DNA of 64,000 nucleotides. Origin: Zelopaecilomyces penicillatus. Its lineage: Eukaryota; Ascomycota; Sordariomycetes; Hypocreales; Pseudodiploosporaceae. The notes under the pieces were generated by a model, which was given only the letters and a program-made list of their open reading frames with translations, searched no databases and was not told the DNA's origin. Positions within the stretch are counted from its first letter, which is position 1, and every line of letters starts with the position of its first letter. Made by a program: the position numbers and the translations under genes. Location: contig VCCP01000003.1 of NCBI GenBank assembly GCA_005765155.1, positions 992,001 to 1,056,000 on the forward strand. The letters are read 5' to 3'. Below, in pieces: positions 23,082-35,812 of the stretch.

Positions 23082-23575
23082 TCTGCCGGTGATTACTGTT
23101 GCTCATTCCCTGATGAAGAAAAAAAGGTGCGCCAGCAAACACTCAGGATAGCATCAAACTGTTCAGGGTAGGGATTGGCACGGAGCTCACGCGAATGGTA
23201 GGAGGGCTTGGCCGAAATCTTGACCGATGCGGACCCGCTTTACCGTCTTGGATAAACAACAGGATAGCATCAAACGTATATTTTGTACCTCATCACAATT
23301 ACACAATACACAATACACAATGCTCTACAAGATTTTAATTATAGTCATCTGGTTGAAACAATATTTTTCCTTCATCTTTATGTTAATGTCTTTATTTTCT
23401 CGTACCAGACGGGAGTTTCGTAAAAAGTCGCAGTTCACGCCCGAGGAAAGCGATGAGGGGAAAATCGCACAGCAACACAAAAAAAATCAACAGACAAGGC
23501 TCCTAACATTCCGAGTCAGGGGGCACGGCCGGCTTCCCCTGTACACAACTAGTTGCCCAGCGCGCGAATGCCATT
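23082..23575. other. Intergenic: Rkm5 promoter and NCS-1 3' UTR
   Basis: About 490 bases between two same-strand genes. The stretch 23270-23400 is A+T-rich with ACACAATAC repeats. I see no gene. Confidence 0.5.
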
Positions 23576-24603
23576 CTACACAAGCCCATCATAGAGAGAC
23601 AGTGCCGAGACAATCGTCTCATCCCGTTTACTGCCCTCCTTGAACTCCTCCATATCTAAGCTGCCGTTCTCGTCCTTGTCCATCATACGGAAGATCTTCT
23701 TGACGCGCTTCTCGGGGGTATCTTCGTCCTCTGGGAGCTTCACCATAGATCCAACCTATTTGTGACGGGCGTTAGCTCGACATATTACCAGACACGTATA
23801 CCACAACCCCCCATACGATGTTCCAAGGAGAACTATGCCGACTCACCATTTTGTAAATAGCCTCGACGATTTGAAGCATCTCGTCGTAGCTGATTTTGCC
23901 GTCGCCGTCAATATCATATAGTTGGAAAGCCCAGTCCAGCTTGTCCTCCATCTTGCCCCGGCTGGTAACACTCAAGGCGCAGATGAATTCTTTGAAATCA
24001 ATGCTGCCAGATTTATCGCTGTCAAAGACGTTGAAGACATAGTCGGCAAACGAGCTAGGGTCACCAAAGGGAAAGAATTGTCGGTAAATCTTTTGGAACT
24101 CCTCCTTGCTAAGCATGCCCGAGGGGCAATCCTTGAGGAAGCCTGGTGGGGAAAAGAACGTTAGCGATGCTAGGACAGACAGAGCTGCTTGCCATGTACA
24201 GAACAGTGGGCGAAGTGAGACAAAGCATGGACATGGGAGTAGGACAAATGAGGAGGAGAAGGGTGGGAGGGGTTTGCATCAAGATCATAACTCACCCTTG
24301 TACCACTGTTGCAACTCCTTCTTGTCGAAATGTGTCGACTTCTGGAGCTCAAGGAGTTGCTCCTGAGAAAGCTTGGATTGTCTGCCAAATAGAGGTCAGC
24401 AAGACTCGAATAAGCGCCGGTTATTAATAAAAAGAACAGTAATAGTCGCAACGGAGACTCCAAAACAGGCGGGCCTGTAATCAAGGCAAGCACCAACACG
24501 CAGGCCACAGTATTGGCGATAACGGAGGGAATGCAGATTCGATGAAACTGATATAGAATTTCGAAGTATGGACTCGGTAGACATGGACTTACGATTTTCC
24601 CAT
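23576..24603 (-). CDS. NCS1: Neuronal calcium sensor-1 / frequenin-like protein
   Basis: Model: exons 24603-24593, 24381-24296, 24142-23847 and 23755-23576, 190 residues, exactly the family length. The first coding exon has only 11 bases (MGK plus two bases of Ser). Splicing gives MGKSQSKLS, a classical N-myristoylation signal. Four EF hands follow. The first is degenerate (KDCPSG, as in all NCS-1). EF2 is DSDKSGSIDFKE, EF3 DIDGDGKISYDE and EF4 DKDENGSLDMEE, all with intact calcium ligands. The C-terminus is ALSLYDGLV. In yeast Frq1 activates the phosphatidylinositol 4-kinase Pik1; in filamentous fungi the homologue affects calcium tolerance and growth. Intron lengths are 211, 153 and 91 bases, long for this window. 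Confidence 0.97.
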
Positions 24604-25072
24604 TTTCGCTTACAGAAGGGAGTAGTACCACTCTTAGGAATCGTTCGAGGACAAGGTCAGGGTAGTCTTGATGAAGCGCAGGAGGCGCGGCGACTTTGCG
24701 GGGTGGCACTATTTTCGAGATTTGTACGTCGCAAGAAGAAAGAGCGGTAGTATATCACAAGACGATTGATATCGCGCCGAGGCCAAGCCGAGTGATCTCG
24801 CACTGAAAAGGATATAGATATTGGCGGTCGAAGGAGTAGTTCTCGGGTTCGTACGCCTTGATGATTGTCGCCGTCAGACTAGGACACCGCAGCCGACTTG
24901 ACGCCACCGAGGTGCTTGACGGTGGAGGGATGGAGAGGGCGTCGCAACAAAGTCGAGCGGGGAGGGGCGGGAAACGAGGGCGATGCAAAAGAATGCAGGA
25001 GGCGGATGCGTGTTGGGTGGGTGGGTGGTAAGCGAGGACAGCAGACAAAAGCAACAACAACAACGAGGACGC

Positions 25073-25094
25073 TGTCTGTTTGTCTGTCTGTCTG
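25073..25094 (+). repeat. Microsatellite (TCTG)n, imperfect
   Basis: Tetranucleotide repeat with one interrupting unit (TTTG). It lies upstream of NCS-1. Confidence 0.85.
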
Positions 25095-26358
25095 CGAGTC
25101 GGATCGAATGGATGATGATGCTGATGATAAATGGGGGTTTTTGGGTGAGGGGCCACGAACAAAGAACCTGGAAGTTAGTAATAATGAGCGAAGGGACGGG
25201 GGGGACACCCAGCAGATCTCACAGGCGGGGGACCGCCCTAAACCGCACTGAACCTCTCGCTGAACCTCTTTTGCTGATAATTACCTACCTACCCACCGGA
25301 CATTGGATCAGTTTGCCAGTTGAGCCGCAACTCTGCAGGGCCCGCAAGTTCCTGCAACGGCACTGGAGTGGTGGTGGCATTTGCGCTGTATAACCCCGCT
25401 ACTCGACCACACCAATTGGAGGCGCCGCCGCCTGTGCACCGCTCTAGCAGGTAACCCCCCCCCCTCCCTTCCATCACTCAATGCAAGCAAGAGATGCTGG
25501 CGATATCGGTACCGAGAAAAGCAGAGGGACGGGGTACCTAATACCGGGTACTTCCTATGGCGCGCGCCCAGACCGTCGAACCAACTGTCCGAGCAACAAC
25601 AGTGGTTGGTCAAGCGAAGTAGATGAAAAAAAATAAAAAATGTACCTTGGATGTCTGATGCCAAGAGCAAGTGAACTGATAACTGTTGAAAAGCTACGAA
25701 TACGTGTATCCAACCTTAAGGTAGGTTTACATTCTGGCTCTGTGCCGACAGGCGTCCCCAGACGGGCGTCTAAAAGACTTTTTTCCTTTGGTGGGATCTT
25801 TTCCATTAAACCGGTTGCATCTCAACGGCCGGATAGATGAATGTCTCGAGTTTCTGTGTGTATTTAATATACAAAAAAAGCCCCGTTACTGCCACTGCGT
25901 AGTATCCCATTAATAAAAATGCTTATTATTCTGTTGACAGCACGCCACTGACACAGGTGGTGGAGGCAGCAAATGCAATGAGACCAGTACGAGGTCCGAG
26001 TACGAGTGAGTGCTTCTCCAATCAACCGCCGTACCGAGGTACCCAACATGCCAACTTAGCCCTACCAACGCTTCGCTCACCTGCAGATGCCGTTTATTCA
26101 GGTATCTATAGATCAATAGATCTTCTCTCGTTGCGCACGTATTGGTGTAACATTGCTAGATACTCACTTCTGTCAAGACAAACACCTCTCGTCGTTATGA
26201 GTAGCCTGCCAAGGCAAGCCCACTCGGCATTTGCTCACTCTGCCGACCGATCCTATTTTGTTTCCCACTGATGAAACATGTGTAACTTAGTAACTATTAT
26301 ATCATCCACCTTAATTGACGGTTGCCAAGCTTCAGACACGTTTTCTGTCCGCCGAACA

Positions 26359-26376
26359 CCCCCCCCCCCCCCCCCC
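26359..26376 (+). repeat. Poly-C tract (18 C)
   Basis: Eighteen consecutive C in a gene-free region. It is the longest homopolymer in the window. Confidence 0.9.
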
Positions 26377-26517
26377 AATTAAGCTTTTTGCACAGCCTTC
26401 CCCCAAGCCCTATCTGCCTGGTAAAGTTCTGACACCCACGTTTCCTTTCATGTCGCCTCAAAGTAACCTTAGCCTTCCACTTACCATTGGATGGCTTGGA
26501 ATCCATTGGGCTTTGCT

Positions 26518-26542
26518 CTGACTGACTGACTGACTGACTGAC
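26518..26542 (+). repeat. Microsatellite (CTGA)n
   Basis: About six perfect units of CTGA, in a gene-free region. Confidence 0.9.
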
Positions 26543-27147
26543 GAAAGGAAAAAAGGGTTGGTGATGCGGTGCATACAAAAAAGCCAAGAAACCCAAAAAA
26601 GGCACCAACATTGAGAATCCACAGACTCCCAGACACGGGTATAAAACCTCACCCCTCGCTGCCAGCATTTCTTCTTCTTTTCTTTTCCTTTTCTTCCTCA
26701 TCCTAGTGCAGAGGTGTTTCCTGCTCTGTGAAGCGATAAGCTGAGAGAGGAATTTTGCTAGTTGCAAACTTCGTATGACCACTTCCTTTCTAGCTTCGGC
26801 TGGTTGGAGAATTTTTGGATATAACACTGGTCTAATTTTATCCAGATTTATCTCTCATTGCTGTTTGGTTCCTTGTGGGCTGACGCGAAGAGGGATGTGA
26901 GTGACCATTTGATAACCTAAAAAGATGAATAATGCTTTCAATAGTAGATGTTCCATGCCAACCTTGCTGTCTCGATAAACTCCAACCACCATATGACCAG
27001 GACCACGAACAATCTGGTGCTACCATGTTTTACTCTCATAATAATAATAATGTCTTTACAAAATTAGATGTTGCATAAATTTCCATCGCTGTTACAAGTA
27101 GGTATGCACGATATTCTCACACCAATCCATCAAAGCAAAAAAAGACT

Positions 27148-28117
27148 TCAAGCAAATGGCAGGTCCTGGGGTTTCCCACTCGCATCGCACCCCGCAAACC
27201 TCCACCAGTCCTGATGCTTCGGATAAAACATCCATCGCATAATAACAGCCGCGATCCAGGGAATGGGCGGGAAAGCAGGCCAGATGCCTCCCTCGTAGGT
27301 CTTGTCGTGCAATATGGTGCCGAGCGGGAATATCGTCGTCTTTGTTTACCAGGCGCAGATGTGTTAGCAGGTAATTTTTTTGTTTTAGGGAAAATAGAAA
27401 GTTAAAGGGTTAGGACTCACTCGGAAATGAGAAATCTTCATAAAACGCCCTGCAATCTCCCCCGTCACCTTCATAAACCACGTGCCCCAGTCACACTTAT
27501 CCTTATACTTCTCCAACGCAACCAACGTATCAATCTCACCCTCCAGATGATCCCTCACCACCGGCATAAACGAGTCAATAATCGCATTCAGCTTCTCCCC
27601 ATCTAACGGCTCCTTGCCCTCTTTCACTTTCGTAAGATACGCCGAGTACGCATCCAGGCCATCATGGAACAGCGCATGCTCGGCTACATTGCCGTCCATC
27701 AGGCCCGGCACCCCAGCTAGCTTGTTGATTTCTGGGAAGATCTCTTCTTCCTCCATGGTGTGGTGCTCGTGGATGAACTCGCCCCATAAGCAGGCAAAGT
27801 TGGCAAAGTCCAGCTTGTCCTTGTCGCTGCCGCGTGTTGTTACGTTGATGGATTGGAGATAGACGGCGTTGATGCCTCGGATGAAGAGGTTATGGACAAG
27901 GGTCATCTCTGCTGCCATTTGTCTCGCACCGGTAGCTCGTTGCTCCAACTGGTATCATTGTTTGTCAGTTTACAAATGGACCTCAATACCCAAATGTGTT
28001 GCTGTCTGACTCAAAGGGAGAGAAATTTTATTCGATTTAAATTACCTTGTCGCCTGACTTGGCAGAGCTGATGAGCTTAAACGGTCCATCGACCCAAGGT
28101 TTTGAGGTAGCCGCCAT
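27148..28117 (-). CDS. Hemerythrin-like HHE domain protein
   Basis: Model: exons 28117-28046, 27948-27421 and 27339-27148, 263 residues, with introns of 97 and 81 bases and all joins phase 0. The domain spans about residues 30-190. The candidate iron ligands are the His in LVHNLFIRG, the HxxxE pair in FIHEHHTMEEEEIFPEI, the His pair in EHALFHDGLDAY, and the His/Glu in VVRDHLEGEIDTL. The C-terminal ~60 residues (GGIWPAF...WWRFAGCDASGKPQDLPF) match the conserved tail of fungal HHE proteins. Hemerythrin-like cation-binding proteins bind a di-iron centre and are linked to oxygen, nitric oxide or iron handling; the substrate here is unknown. No targeting signal is obvious. Confidence 0.9.
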
Positions 28118-29170
28118 GATACAATAACTGTAGTAAAATGCGTTGAGGCTCGAGTCTTCAGGTTGTCGTCGTAATTATATCGTAGATCTATGGACATCTC
28201 TCTCAAGGCATCCATTGCGGGCCCCTTCTTCCCTTTTTATGTCTGGATCTTCCCAGCCTGGTATCCCTTGCTTCCATCCCTGGGCACCGACCGACTCATC
28301 ATGTTCGCCCAAGCTGCGACGGGCGTACATAGCAAATACATACGTAGTAACATCCCTCCAAGCTCTGGCCTCCATCCGTAAGCGAGCTATTTGTATCCGC
28401 AGCGCAGTCAGCATGTTTTGCCTCAGCAAATATCCCATTGGCCGCCCAGGGGCACCTGAAAAGTCTCCCAACGCGAATGTAATAGACTTGCTTCAGCCAT
28501 AGAGCAGGGGCGGCGGGGGGGAGACATGTTGACATGGTCATCATGGCCAGAGAACCGCTAGTGCTGACTTGGGTTAAATCCAGACGAGGCTCTGCTGACA
28601 TCGCCAGTTCGCCGATAGGTCGGCATAAGTTCCTAGGGCTGAAGGTCGTGCCAGCGTGGTGTGTCTTATTAAATTGTGGCGGTTTTTCAATGGCGCAGTT
28701 TCGTCATGACGGCGATAAGGGGCACGCAGGTAATTTGTTGCGGCCAAGGCAAATAGCAACATCTGACAGTTGTTATGTATTATTTTATGTATCAAGACTA
28801 CCTACTGACAATAGATCAAGTTGACAAGTGTTGGTCAGAAACCGTAACCCCCCTCCTTGTCATACAAACATTTCACACATACATGCATACGGAGAATGCC
28901 GGTTTGTTTCAATTGATGACTTGGCGATCAGCACACAAACGCACAAATAGCTGCCACTGAAGAAGACATGAATGATTGAACTAAATGCCAAGCCAATGTT
29001 TGGAATAACCTGCAACAAAGCTTCCTTCCATATATATGCCGCTCATCCAATAACCCTTTATAAGACTCCATCCGTCCGTCCATCCAGAGGCTCTAGTCCA
29101 AGCCCATGCCCAAACCAAACATGCAAGCAAGCACGACGCCGTTCATTAAACCATAAATCAAAGCCCGTGC
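28118..29170. other. Intergenic: HHE promoter and Cdc45 3' region
   Basis: About 1.05 kb between two same-strand genes. No coding region or clear repeat is seen. Confidence 0.5.
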
Positions 29171-31883
29171 CTAGCCCACCACGGCCTTCATGCTTAGACT
29201 TTCTAGAAACCCTCCAAGATCCTCCTTCTTGACCTCCACCACCGAGTGCTCAAAGCTATCGATTCGCACGCGCGCATTGGTCTCTGATACCACCTCTTGG
29301 AATGCGCTGCCGAATTTGTTCAAACCGTAGCCCTTCTGGCGCTTGGCATCATCGTCGTCATCGGATTCATCATCTGAATCTGAACTGTCAGACCCCTCTG
29401 ATTCAGTCTCCAACTCATCATCATCATCGTCTGCGCCAGCTGCCCGGCGAGCTGCTCGTTTCTGCTCTTTGACCTTCTCCTTGGCCCGCCGTGATTCTGC
29501 CTTTTCTTTCTCTTTAGCCTCCTTCTCCGCCTTTTTCTTTTGCGCTGTAAACTTGTCAAGTAGTGAGGTATCTGGTCCACCACCACCTCCTGTTCCGACA
29601 ACGACGTAGGTTCCCCGTTTTTCATTCAAGCTTGCCACAACTAATGGCGTGCCGCGGCCACCATGCGACAGCTTTCCTTGAGACTCTCTTTCCTGCTCCG
29701 ATAAAGCCTCACCAATCCAAAGCGCCAGCTTCGTCAAGGCAGCGGGGTGTGTAAAGAGGCTCACATCGGGACCATCCTTGACAACACACATTCGGAATGC
29801 ACGAAGATGCTTGATCTGCTTCTTGTTGATAAGTGATGTTCCAGTCCGATAGATGGCACGGTGCAGAAACTGGGCTGTAGGGAGACCAGCCTTCAAGGCA
29901 TCGATACTAACATCGTTGTTAGCCAAAACAAAACATAAAAGGTGGAATGTGCATTCTTTATGACTTACTTTTCCAATGCATCATATGCCTCCCAAAAACG
30001 GCCAACCCATTCTTCTCCTTGTGCAATCAGTTCTTCTTCTTCCGCTGTTTCGCGTGATATCTGATTTGCCGCGGCCATGTTATCCGGAGCTTTTGCATGT
30101 TTCCCTACTTCCAACAAAGCGCCAATAACAACACCAACATCTTGAGCACTCAGGGTTGCTCGCCAACCCCAACTCCTAACAAAGCCCCAGCCATCCTTTG
30201 CTCCAGCTCGATCCTTGCCATCAGTGTCGGCTGCAGGAACCATCTCATCCAAGTTGTAGAGTGAGCCGTACTTGAGAAGCTTAGCTCTTAGTTCGCGCTT
30301 AAGGCCCATGTCCATGTGTGTGTAATTTTGCTTGCATTGTGCAAGGCTGACACCCATTTTGGCAAGGAGTTTGTGAAACCTCTTGATCCCAGTCTCGCTC
30401 CATGTTTTTAGCCGAGAAAACAGATATGGCGAGTGTAGCATGCTATCGTAGAGACTCCAATGCCGGATTAGAAGAAACCTTGGCTCTGGTGATAGACGAA
30501 TTCCTGTGTCTTCGGGGTTTCTGGCTGTAGTCGGTATGACGCCACTGTTTTCTGCCGCAACTCCGCCACTGGTGATGTCTGGTGGATTCAGTCGTCGCAC
30601 TTCATCTCGTAATAGCTGTCGCAGCCGAGCACCTCGCACTCCCAGCCAGCCGGCTGACCGGCCGTTTTGACCAGACCGAACTGGGGCGGCGACTCCCGCT
30701 GAGGATCGGCCATAAAGCTCCATAGAGGTGACACCGACAATGGTGAGCCACAGGAGGTCGTTATCTTCTCGGCCTAGCTCTGAAGCAAGAGAGTACATCA
30801 TTGACGAAATGGGTTCGGAAAATGAAGAGCCTGACTTGTAGTATTGTTGTAGAATGGATTCGTTGTCGCGTCGCATGCGGAGGAGTCGCCTTCTCAAAGC
30901 GCGTGCCGAGGCTGCTGGCGGAGGCTGCGCAGCAGAAGGTGGCTCAATAGAATCGTTCAACTGCCCAGAATCGGGTTCGCGAAGGGAAATGAGGCCCCGT
31001 TGCTGGGGGCGTCGCGGGGAATCGGGTATCGGACTTGACTGCATCATATTAGGGGGTGATTAAAGGGATCCGGATCAGTATAACGCACCGAGTTACTTCT
31101 GCGCCGTTGATGTGGTCTATCTTCGTCGTCATCACTAGAATCATCGCCGTTACCGTCTGACCAGCTCTTTCTCTTCTGTCCTGCGCGAGCAGGATGTAGG
31201 GTTGTGTTGTCCTGATGGTTGTCACCACCCTCGTCATCATCGTCGTCGCTAATAGAGCCAACGCTTTCTTGCCCGTCGTCGTCAAAATCGGGCATGTCTA
31301 GCAATGCTAGATACGCACCGCGCTCTGTAGAGAGATCCGCCTCGATATCACCATCATCAAATACCACAATTCCACCTTTGTTCGATTTGTAGGCACGTCC
31401 GACTTCTCCGGCTTTGACACCAACCGGGCTCCGAGTTTGATAGCTCGTAGCCTCATCCGTTTCAGGTTCGAGTGGGAAGCCGCCAAATACATTGGCCAAA
31501 TTCCAAGGACGGTGTGCGTCTAGAACCCAGACCTCAATACCACTGTAGGGTGTGTCATCACCCTCAGGCTCCAGGCCAAGCAGCGGGCCCAAATCTACCA
31601 TGCCTCCAACTCCCAGACATACCACCAGACCACCAGACCCTCCTTGGGATTCCATCATCGGGGTAACAAGCTCTCTACCGGCCTTTTCCAGGTCGGTATA
31701 GCCTGCAACGGGCTGGATTTTGTGCGGAATATAGTCATGTTTGAGGAGTCGAGTCAGGATGCGGCATGCGCAGAGAGCATCCGGTTCAAGGGCGACAAGG
31801 ATAAGTACGGGCGGAGAGAGAGGATGGCGTGTGTTTTGAAGATGCGAGTAAAGTTTCGATATCAATGAGCGCGGAAGATACAT
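29171..31883 (-). CDS. CDC45: DNA replication initiation factor Cdc45
   Basis: Model: exons 31883-31089, 31038-29969 and 29906-29171, 866 residues, with introns of 50 and 62 bases in phase. The start MYLPRSLISKLYSHL is the family N-terminus, followed by a DHH-phosphoesterase-like fold (VLILVALEPDALCACRILTRLLK; VWVLDAHRPWNLANVFG). Residues ~195-265 are an acidic and Lys/Arg-rich linker with several Asp runs. The central and C-terminal parts have typical segments (LLWLTIVGVTSMEL; ALENIDALKAGLPTAQFLHRAIYRTGTSLINKKQI; RAFRMCVVKDGPDVSLFTHPAALTKLALWI). Cdc45 joins Mcm2-7 and GINS to form the replicative CMG helicase. Near the C-terminus (about residues 745-825) a Lys/Glu/Arg-rich then Asp/Glu/Ser-rich insertion interrupts the domain, as in other filamentous ascomycetes. 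Confidence 0.97.
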
Positions 31884-34800
31884 GGCTCAGAAATCTTGCA
31901 TGCGGTTGTCGGGATCGGGATCGGCACGCCTGCGAATTCATGGAGCAAGAAGTTGTAATTGGGGATGATTCGGCGAGATGGGTTAATACTTTTTGGGCGG
32001 AGCCAGATGCAATTAGACGCGCCTGGCGCGGACCAAGTCGCGCTCCCCAGGGTTATTAAAGGGTTCAGCGCCGAGTGTCGACAATCCAGTGCATAAATAT
32101 GTGGAATATAAGGTATGAATAGTATAGTAGTCGTGAGTGATGAAACGTAGACCTGACAAGAATGCAGCAACTATAAAATGGTGACGGACGAGGTCGGTTG
32201 CAACTGTGTGTTGCCGTGGCCAGACGTCGTGAGGTTTAATGGGCGGTCTCAGGGTTGTGCCAAAACGCGCTGTCGAGGGAGAGAGAAAGCCTGCCAGTAA
32301 CGCGCCATGGCACTCTTGGCCGTTGGACTCAGCCAGTATCTCCTGCCATGTTGCTTCCTTATCGATAAAAGATAAAGAAAGTTGGAGGGGTTGATGGGAC
32401 CTGACTAAAGTGGGGCACGGACGGGAGCGGGAAAACGGCATCAGCCGACACGTACCTCAAGGTCTGGCCGCGGTAAGAGGTACCTCTAATTAACCTGGAG
32501 CTAGATTGATGGTGAACACGCTATATTTCCAACTGGCTGCTTCTTGCACCCATATTGAATAGAAGACAGTTGAGATTGAAACGACTGCTTTGGATTGAAC
32601 GTAACTTTCTGTATTCTCATTGGTAGTCTGAACCATTGTAAAAATAACAAAGCAAGATCACATTGATTATCAGTTTCTCATCCTCAATTAACTTAACAGT
32701 GCAGGAGGTGACGATGTGCGAGTTGCAGGAACTAGACTCTAAGTACGTCATCCCGCTACATACAATGGCACAATCCGGCGCAACTCATTGAAGTGTAGTC
32801 GCCGTAATGGATGCAGATACATGTTGGTGAATGTACCTTGATTGGGCAAACTCGCACCCAATCGAACAAACAGAGTGGAGGACAAGCAAGAGTCGATGAC
32901 TTTCCTTTCCCAGTTCGGAGCTACCCACAAGAAAGAAATAATGAGTGTATAAAAACCACATTATTACAATTTATGAGATTTAGTGTAAAGAGACGATAAT
33001 AAGCAAAAGGTTAAAAAACAATGACCCTATGAGTGTATGGCCTTGAAACGCGAAGTGCCGACCAGTAATTAATGAACATGGCGCCAAGGGTTAGGTAGTT
33101 AGTTAGTGGTAATCACCCCCCTGTCCCTCGAGGACTTTGTTGAGACCGGGGAGCCTAGGTAGGGAAAAAAAACTCACATCCATGAATATGAACGGAATCT
33201 AATTTGCCATCCATGATGCTTACTTATCCTAAGCTCTGAGCTACGGGCAGGATGGTGCCGTAATTAGAGACGGTGGATGGGGGCGGATATCTCCATTGCT
33301 GGGTGCTTGCTTCCGTTTGCTTAGAAGGTAATAATGATAGGAAATCACACGGAACTAGTCAGCTGTAGGTAATGAGTTTTGCAGATCTTGCAAAGAACAA
33401 CGAGGAGCCGGCAGGCCAGAATCAGATAGACGCCTATGCTGTTCATTGCCAGATGCGACGGAGCGGCGGTTTATTTAAGTACATGGATGATTGTCTCAGT
33501 ATTTAGTTTCTCATGGGTGAGATAGATAGATACCTACCTAGATAATGATCCATCTACCGCCATTGATAGCTATTGTGTTGCTGCTTAGTGCTCTTACGAG
33601 TCTAATCTATGAAACTTTTCCAACCCACCGTTGCAATCTATTTGCTGAGTGAGGGTTGAATGATTACCTGGACGGTGAACACAGTTGCCATGAAGATGAC
33701 AGCCCCTTGTCCTCACACCTACCCACAAACTCGGAGCATGGACTCGTGCTTTTTGCTTTTTGACACAACTGACTGAGAAGACTTGAGGGCTGGCTGATAG
33801 GATCCAATGACTGGATGACTGACTGGATAACCGGTAGGACCCAGGAGCACGGAATCCGAGGCTTGTGCGCTGGCCCGCCGGGGGAGATCACAACCTACAC
33901 GGGTCCTTGGTTCGTATTATTAGTGGCCGGCCATGGATTCCAAATATCTCCAGAGGGTCGGGTCCAGAGTGTGGGGTTCCGGTAGCAGTCAAATCTTATC
34001 CCAGGGCACTTTTGACGCTATAGCGGCCACTAGAGTGCTGCTACGCCCACTACAGGCATAGGGCGCCTTTCGCTGAGGACCCAAGAATCACATCAACATT
34101 CAAATCCACCGAGTCACCACCCCCATTTCTCCGAGTCTGCGACACGGTCATCGCTTTGTCTCTGTTCCCCAATCAAGAAGTCTCACCAGGGCGGTGCGTC
34201 GGGTCTGTTCTCCGCCGTCTTTTCTTCTGTTGCAGAGTTAGTCTCTTTGTCCTATTAAGATTGATTTGTGTGGTGTTTAGTTTTTTTTTTAAAATGGTGC
34301 ACGTGAGGTGGAATGCTCTTCACCCAGCGGCCGCACCGTCCCCCCCATCTTGGGTTTTCTTTTCTCGTTTATCTAAGGTTGGGAGGTTTCATTGTGACAA
34401 ATTCCGAGGTGACACAGCTACTGTAGGTATTTGTATTTGTAAAACTAAGTACCTATTATCCCGGGTAGCTGGTGAGTAATCACATATTGACAGCCAGGTA
34501 GTACAGAATACGACTTAGATTGCTACGCCGTACCTTGGTGAGGTGATGGATAGGGTAGTAAATCATTCAAATAGCGAATACCGACCTGAAGCGGACACCG
34601 AAGCGTCTCGATTCCAGTCCAAATCAACCGGCGACCAGGAGAGTGCCCGAGATCCAGCCGGCCCACCAGGGTAAGGCCGGGATGCTACCCAGGTGTAGAT
34701 GTATGTAGGAAGGCTCAACAATAGATGGCTCTCACCAGAGGAGACAGCAGACGGATAACACTTAGATAGGAGCCTTGGATGGATGCCTCTTACCTTACCC

Positions 34801-35074
34801 ATAGACAAATGTTTGGTAATTAAAACGACTTTACATATGATACTCCGTGCTGGGTAGGTTCCTCTAGTGCCTAGGCGCTTCCAGTGTCGAGTGCTGGGCA
34901 ACGCCTTACAGGTATTGGATTAGTGGAGGCAGAAGGTAACCCCTGCGCACTGTGCTCCAAGTTCATTATACCACTATAGCCACTCCACTGTATCCGCTGT
35001 AGCACAGACCACCTGCACAGTAACAACCCCTGCCCCTGGGACCCAGCCAGCCGGCGACTGTCAGAACACACCCT

Positions 35075-35115
35075 CCATCCCAAACCACCATCCCAGACCA
35101 CCATCCCAAACCACC
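35075..35115 (+). repeat. 13-base tandem repeat, three copies
   Basis: Three near-perfect copies of CCATCCCAAACCA (middle copy with one substitution). It lies about 0.9 kb upstream of the LaeA-like start codon. Confidence 0.8.
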
Positions 35116-35787
35116 GGGAGCGAGTTCGACTCGGACAAGGCCAATGGCCCCCAGAAGTGTCTCGCATTGGCCCAGATGACGATGGAACCCTGCGCAAAGC
35201 CTGCCTGCCATCTCTGTCTTTTCTCGCACCATACGGAGCAGCCTCCGCCTGGCCAACGTCTTATGCCATTGGCCCTGTCACTGGCCAGTGTGTCTCCCCT
35301 TGTTGACCTGTTTCACTGCTTGACCCAGCCCGCTGGGCCTACACCCATCGTCTGCATACCTCTTCTCTGTAGCTGGCTGTGGATACAGATAACTGAGGCG
35401 TCCAGGTGTCTAGACGCCTTGTCTCCGTCTGTTTCCGTCTGACTTCTGTCCCTCTGTCTGGCCTGACCTGATCTGATCTGATCTGTTGTTTGATACCTTC
35501 TTTGCCCTTGCAGTTCTGGCAGACACCAACGTTGCCTGGCTGGCCTACTCTGAGCATTTCAAAAGGCTGAGAGGCCTATAGAAACCCTGCTCAGCAATGA
35601 CGAGCTGGCCCACGGAGACCACAACTTTTCTGGCTGCGAGCCTGGGAAAAATCTCAAACCTCTTCTGCTCGCGGCGGCGGTTCTAACTAACCAGCACCTT
35701 CGGCGGCCGCCCCCCCTGTCCCAGCTAGTCGTCAGTTCATTTCTGTACCCGGCTATCGCTAGGTTGTCTGTCCTCTATGTTTGCTGC

Positions 35788-35812
35788 TGGTCTCTCTTTC
35801 TCTCTCTCTGCG
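35788..35812 (+). promoter_or_regulatory. CT-rich tract upstream of the LaeA-like gene
   Basis: A TCTCTCTTTCTCTCTCTCTG-like tract about 180 bases before the ATG. CT-rich blocks often lie just upstream of transcription starts in filamentous fungi. The assignment is by position and composition only. Confidence 0.4.

Larger units (their letters stand above)
24604..27147. other. 2.5 kb without a recognised gene
   Basis: It spans the NCS-1 promoter to the 3' end of the HHE gene. It holds a TCTG microsatellite (25073-25094), C runs (25455-25464 and 26359-26376) and a CTGA microsatellite (26518-26542). Apparent frames here are low-complexity and have no family resemblance. I see no gene. Confidence 0.5.

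Noticed and set aside
26297..26827. 176-codon minus-strand frame through the 18-C tract
   Set aside because: The frame depends on a poly-Gly run from the C tract and on the CTGA microsatellite, so it is a composition artefact.
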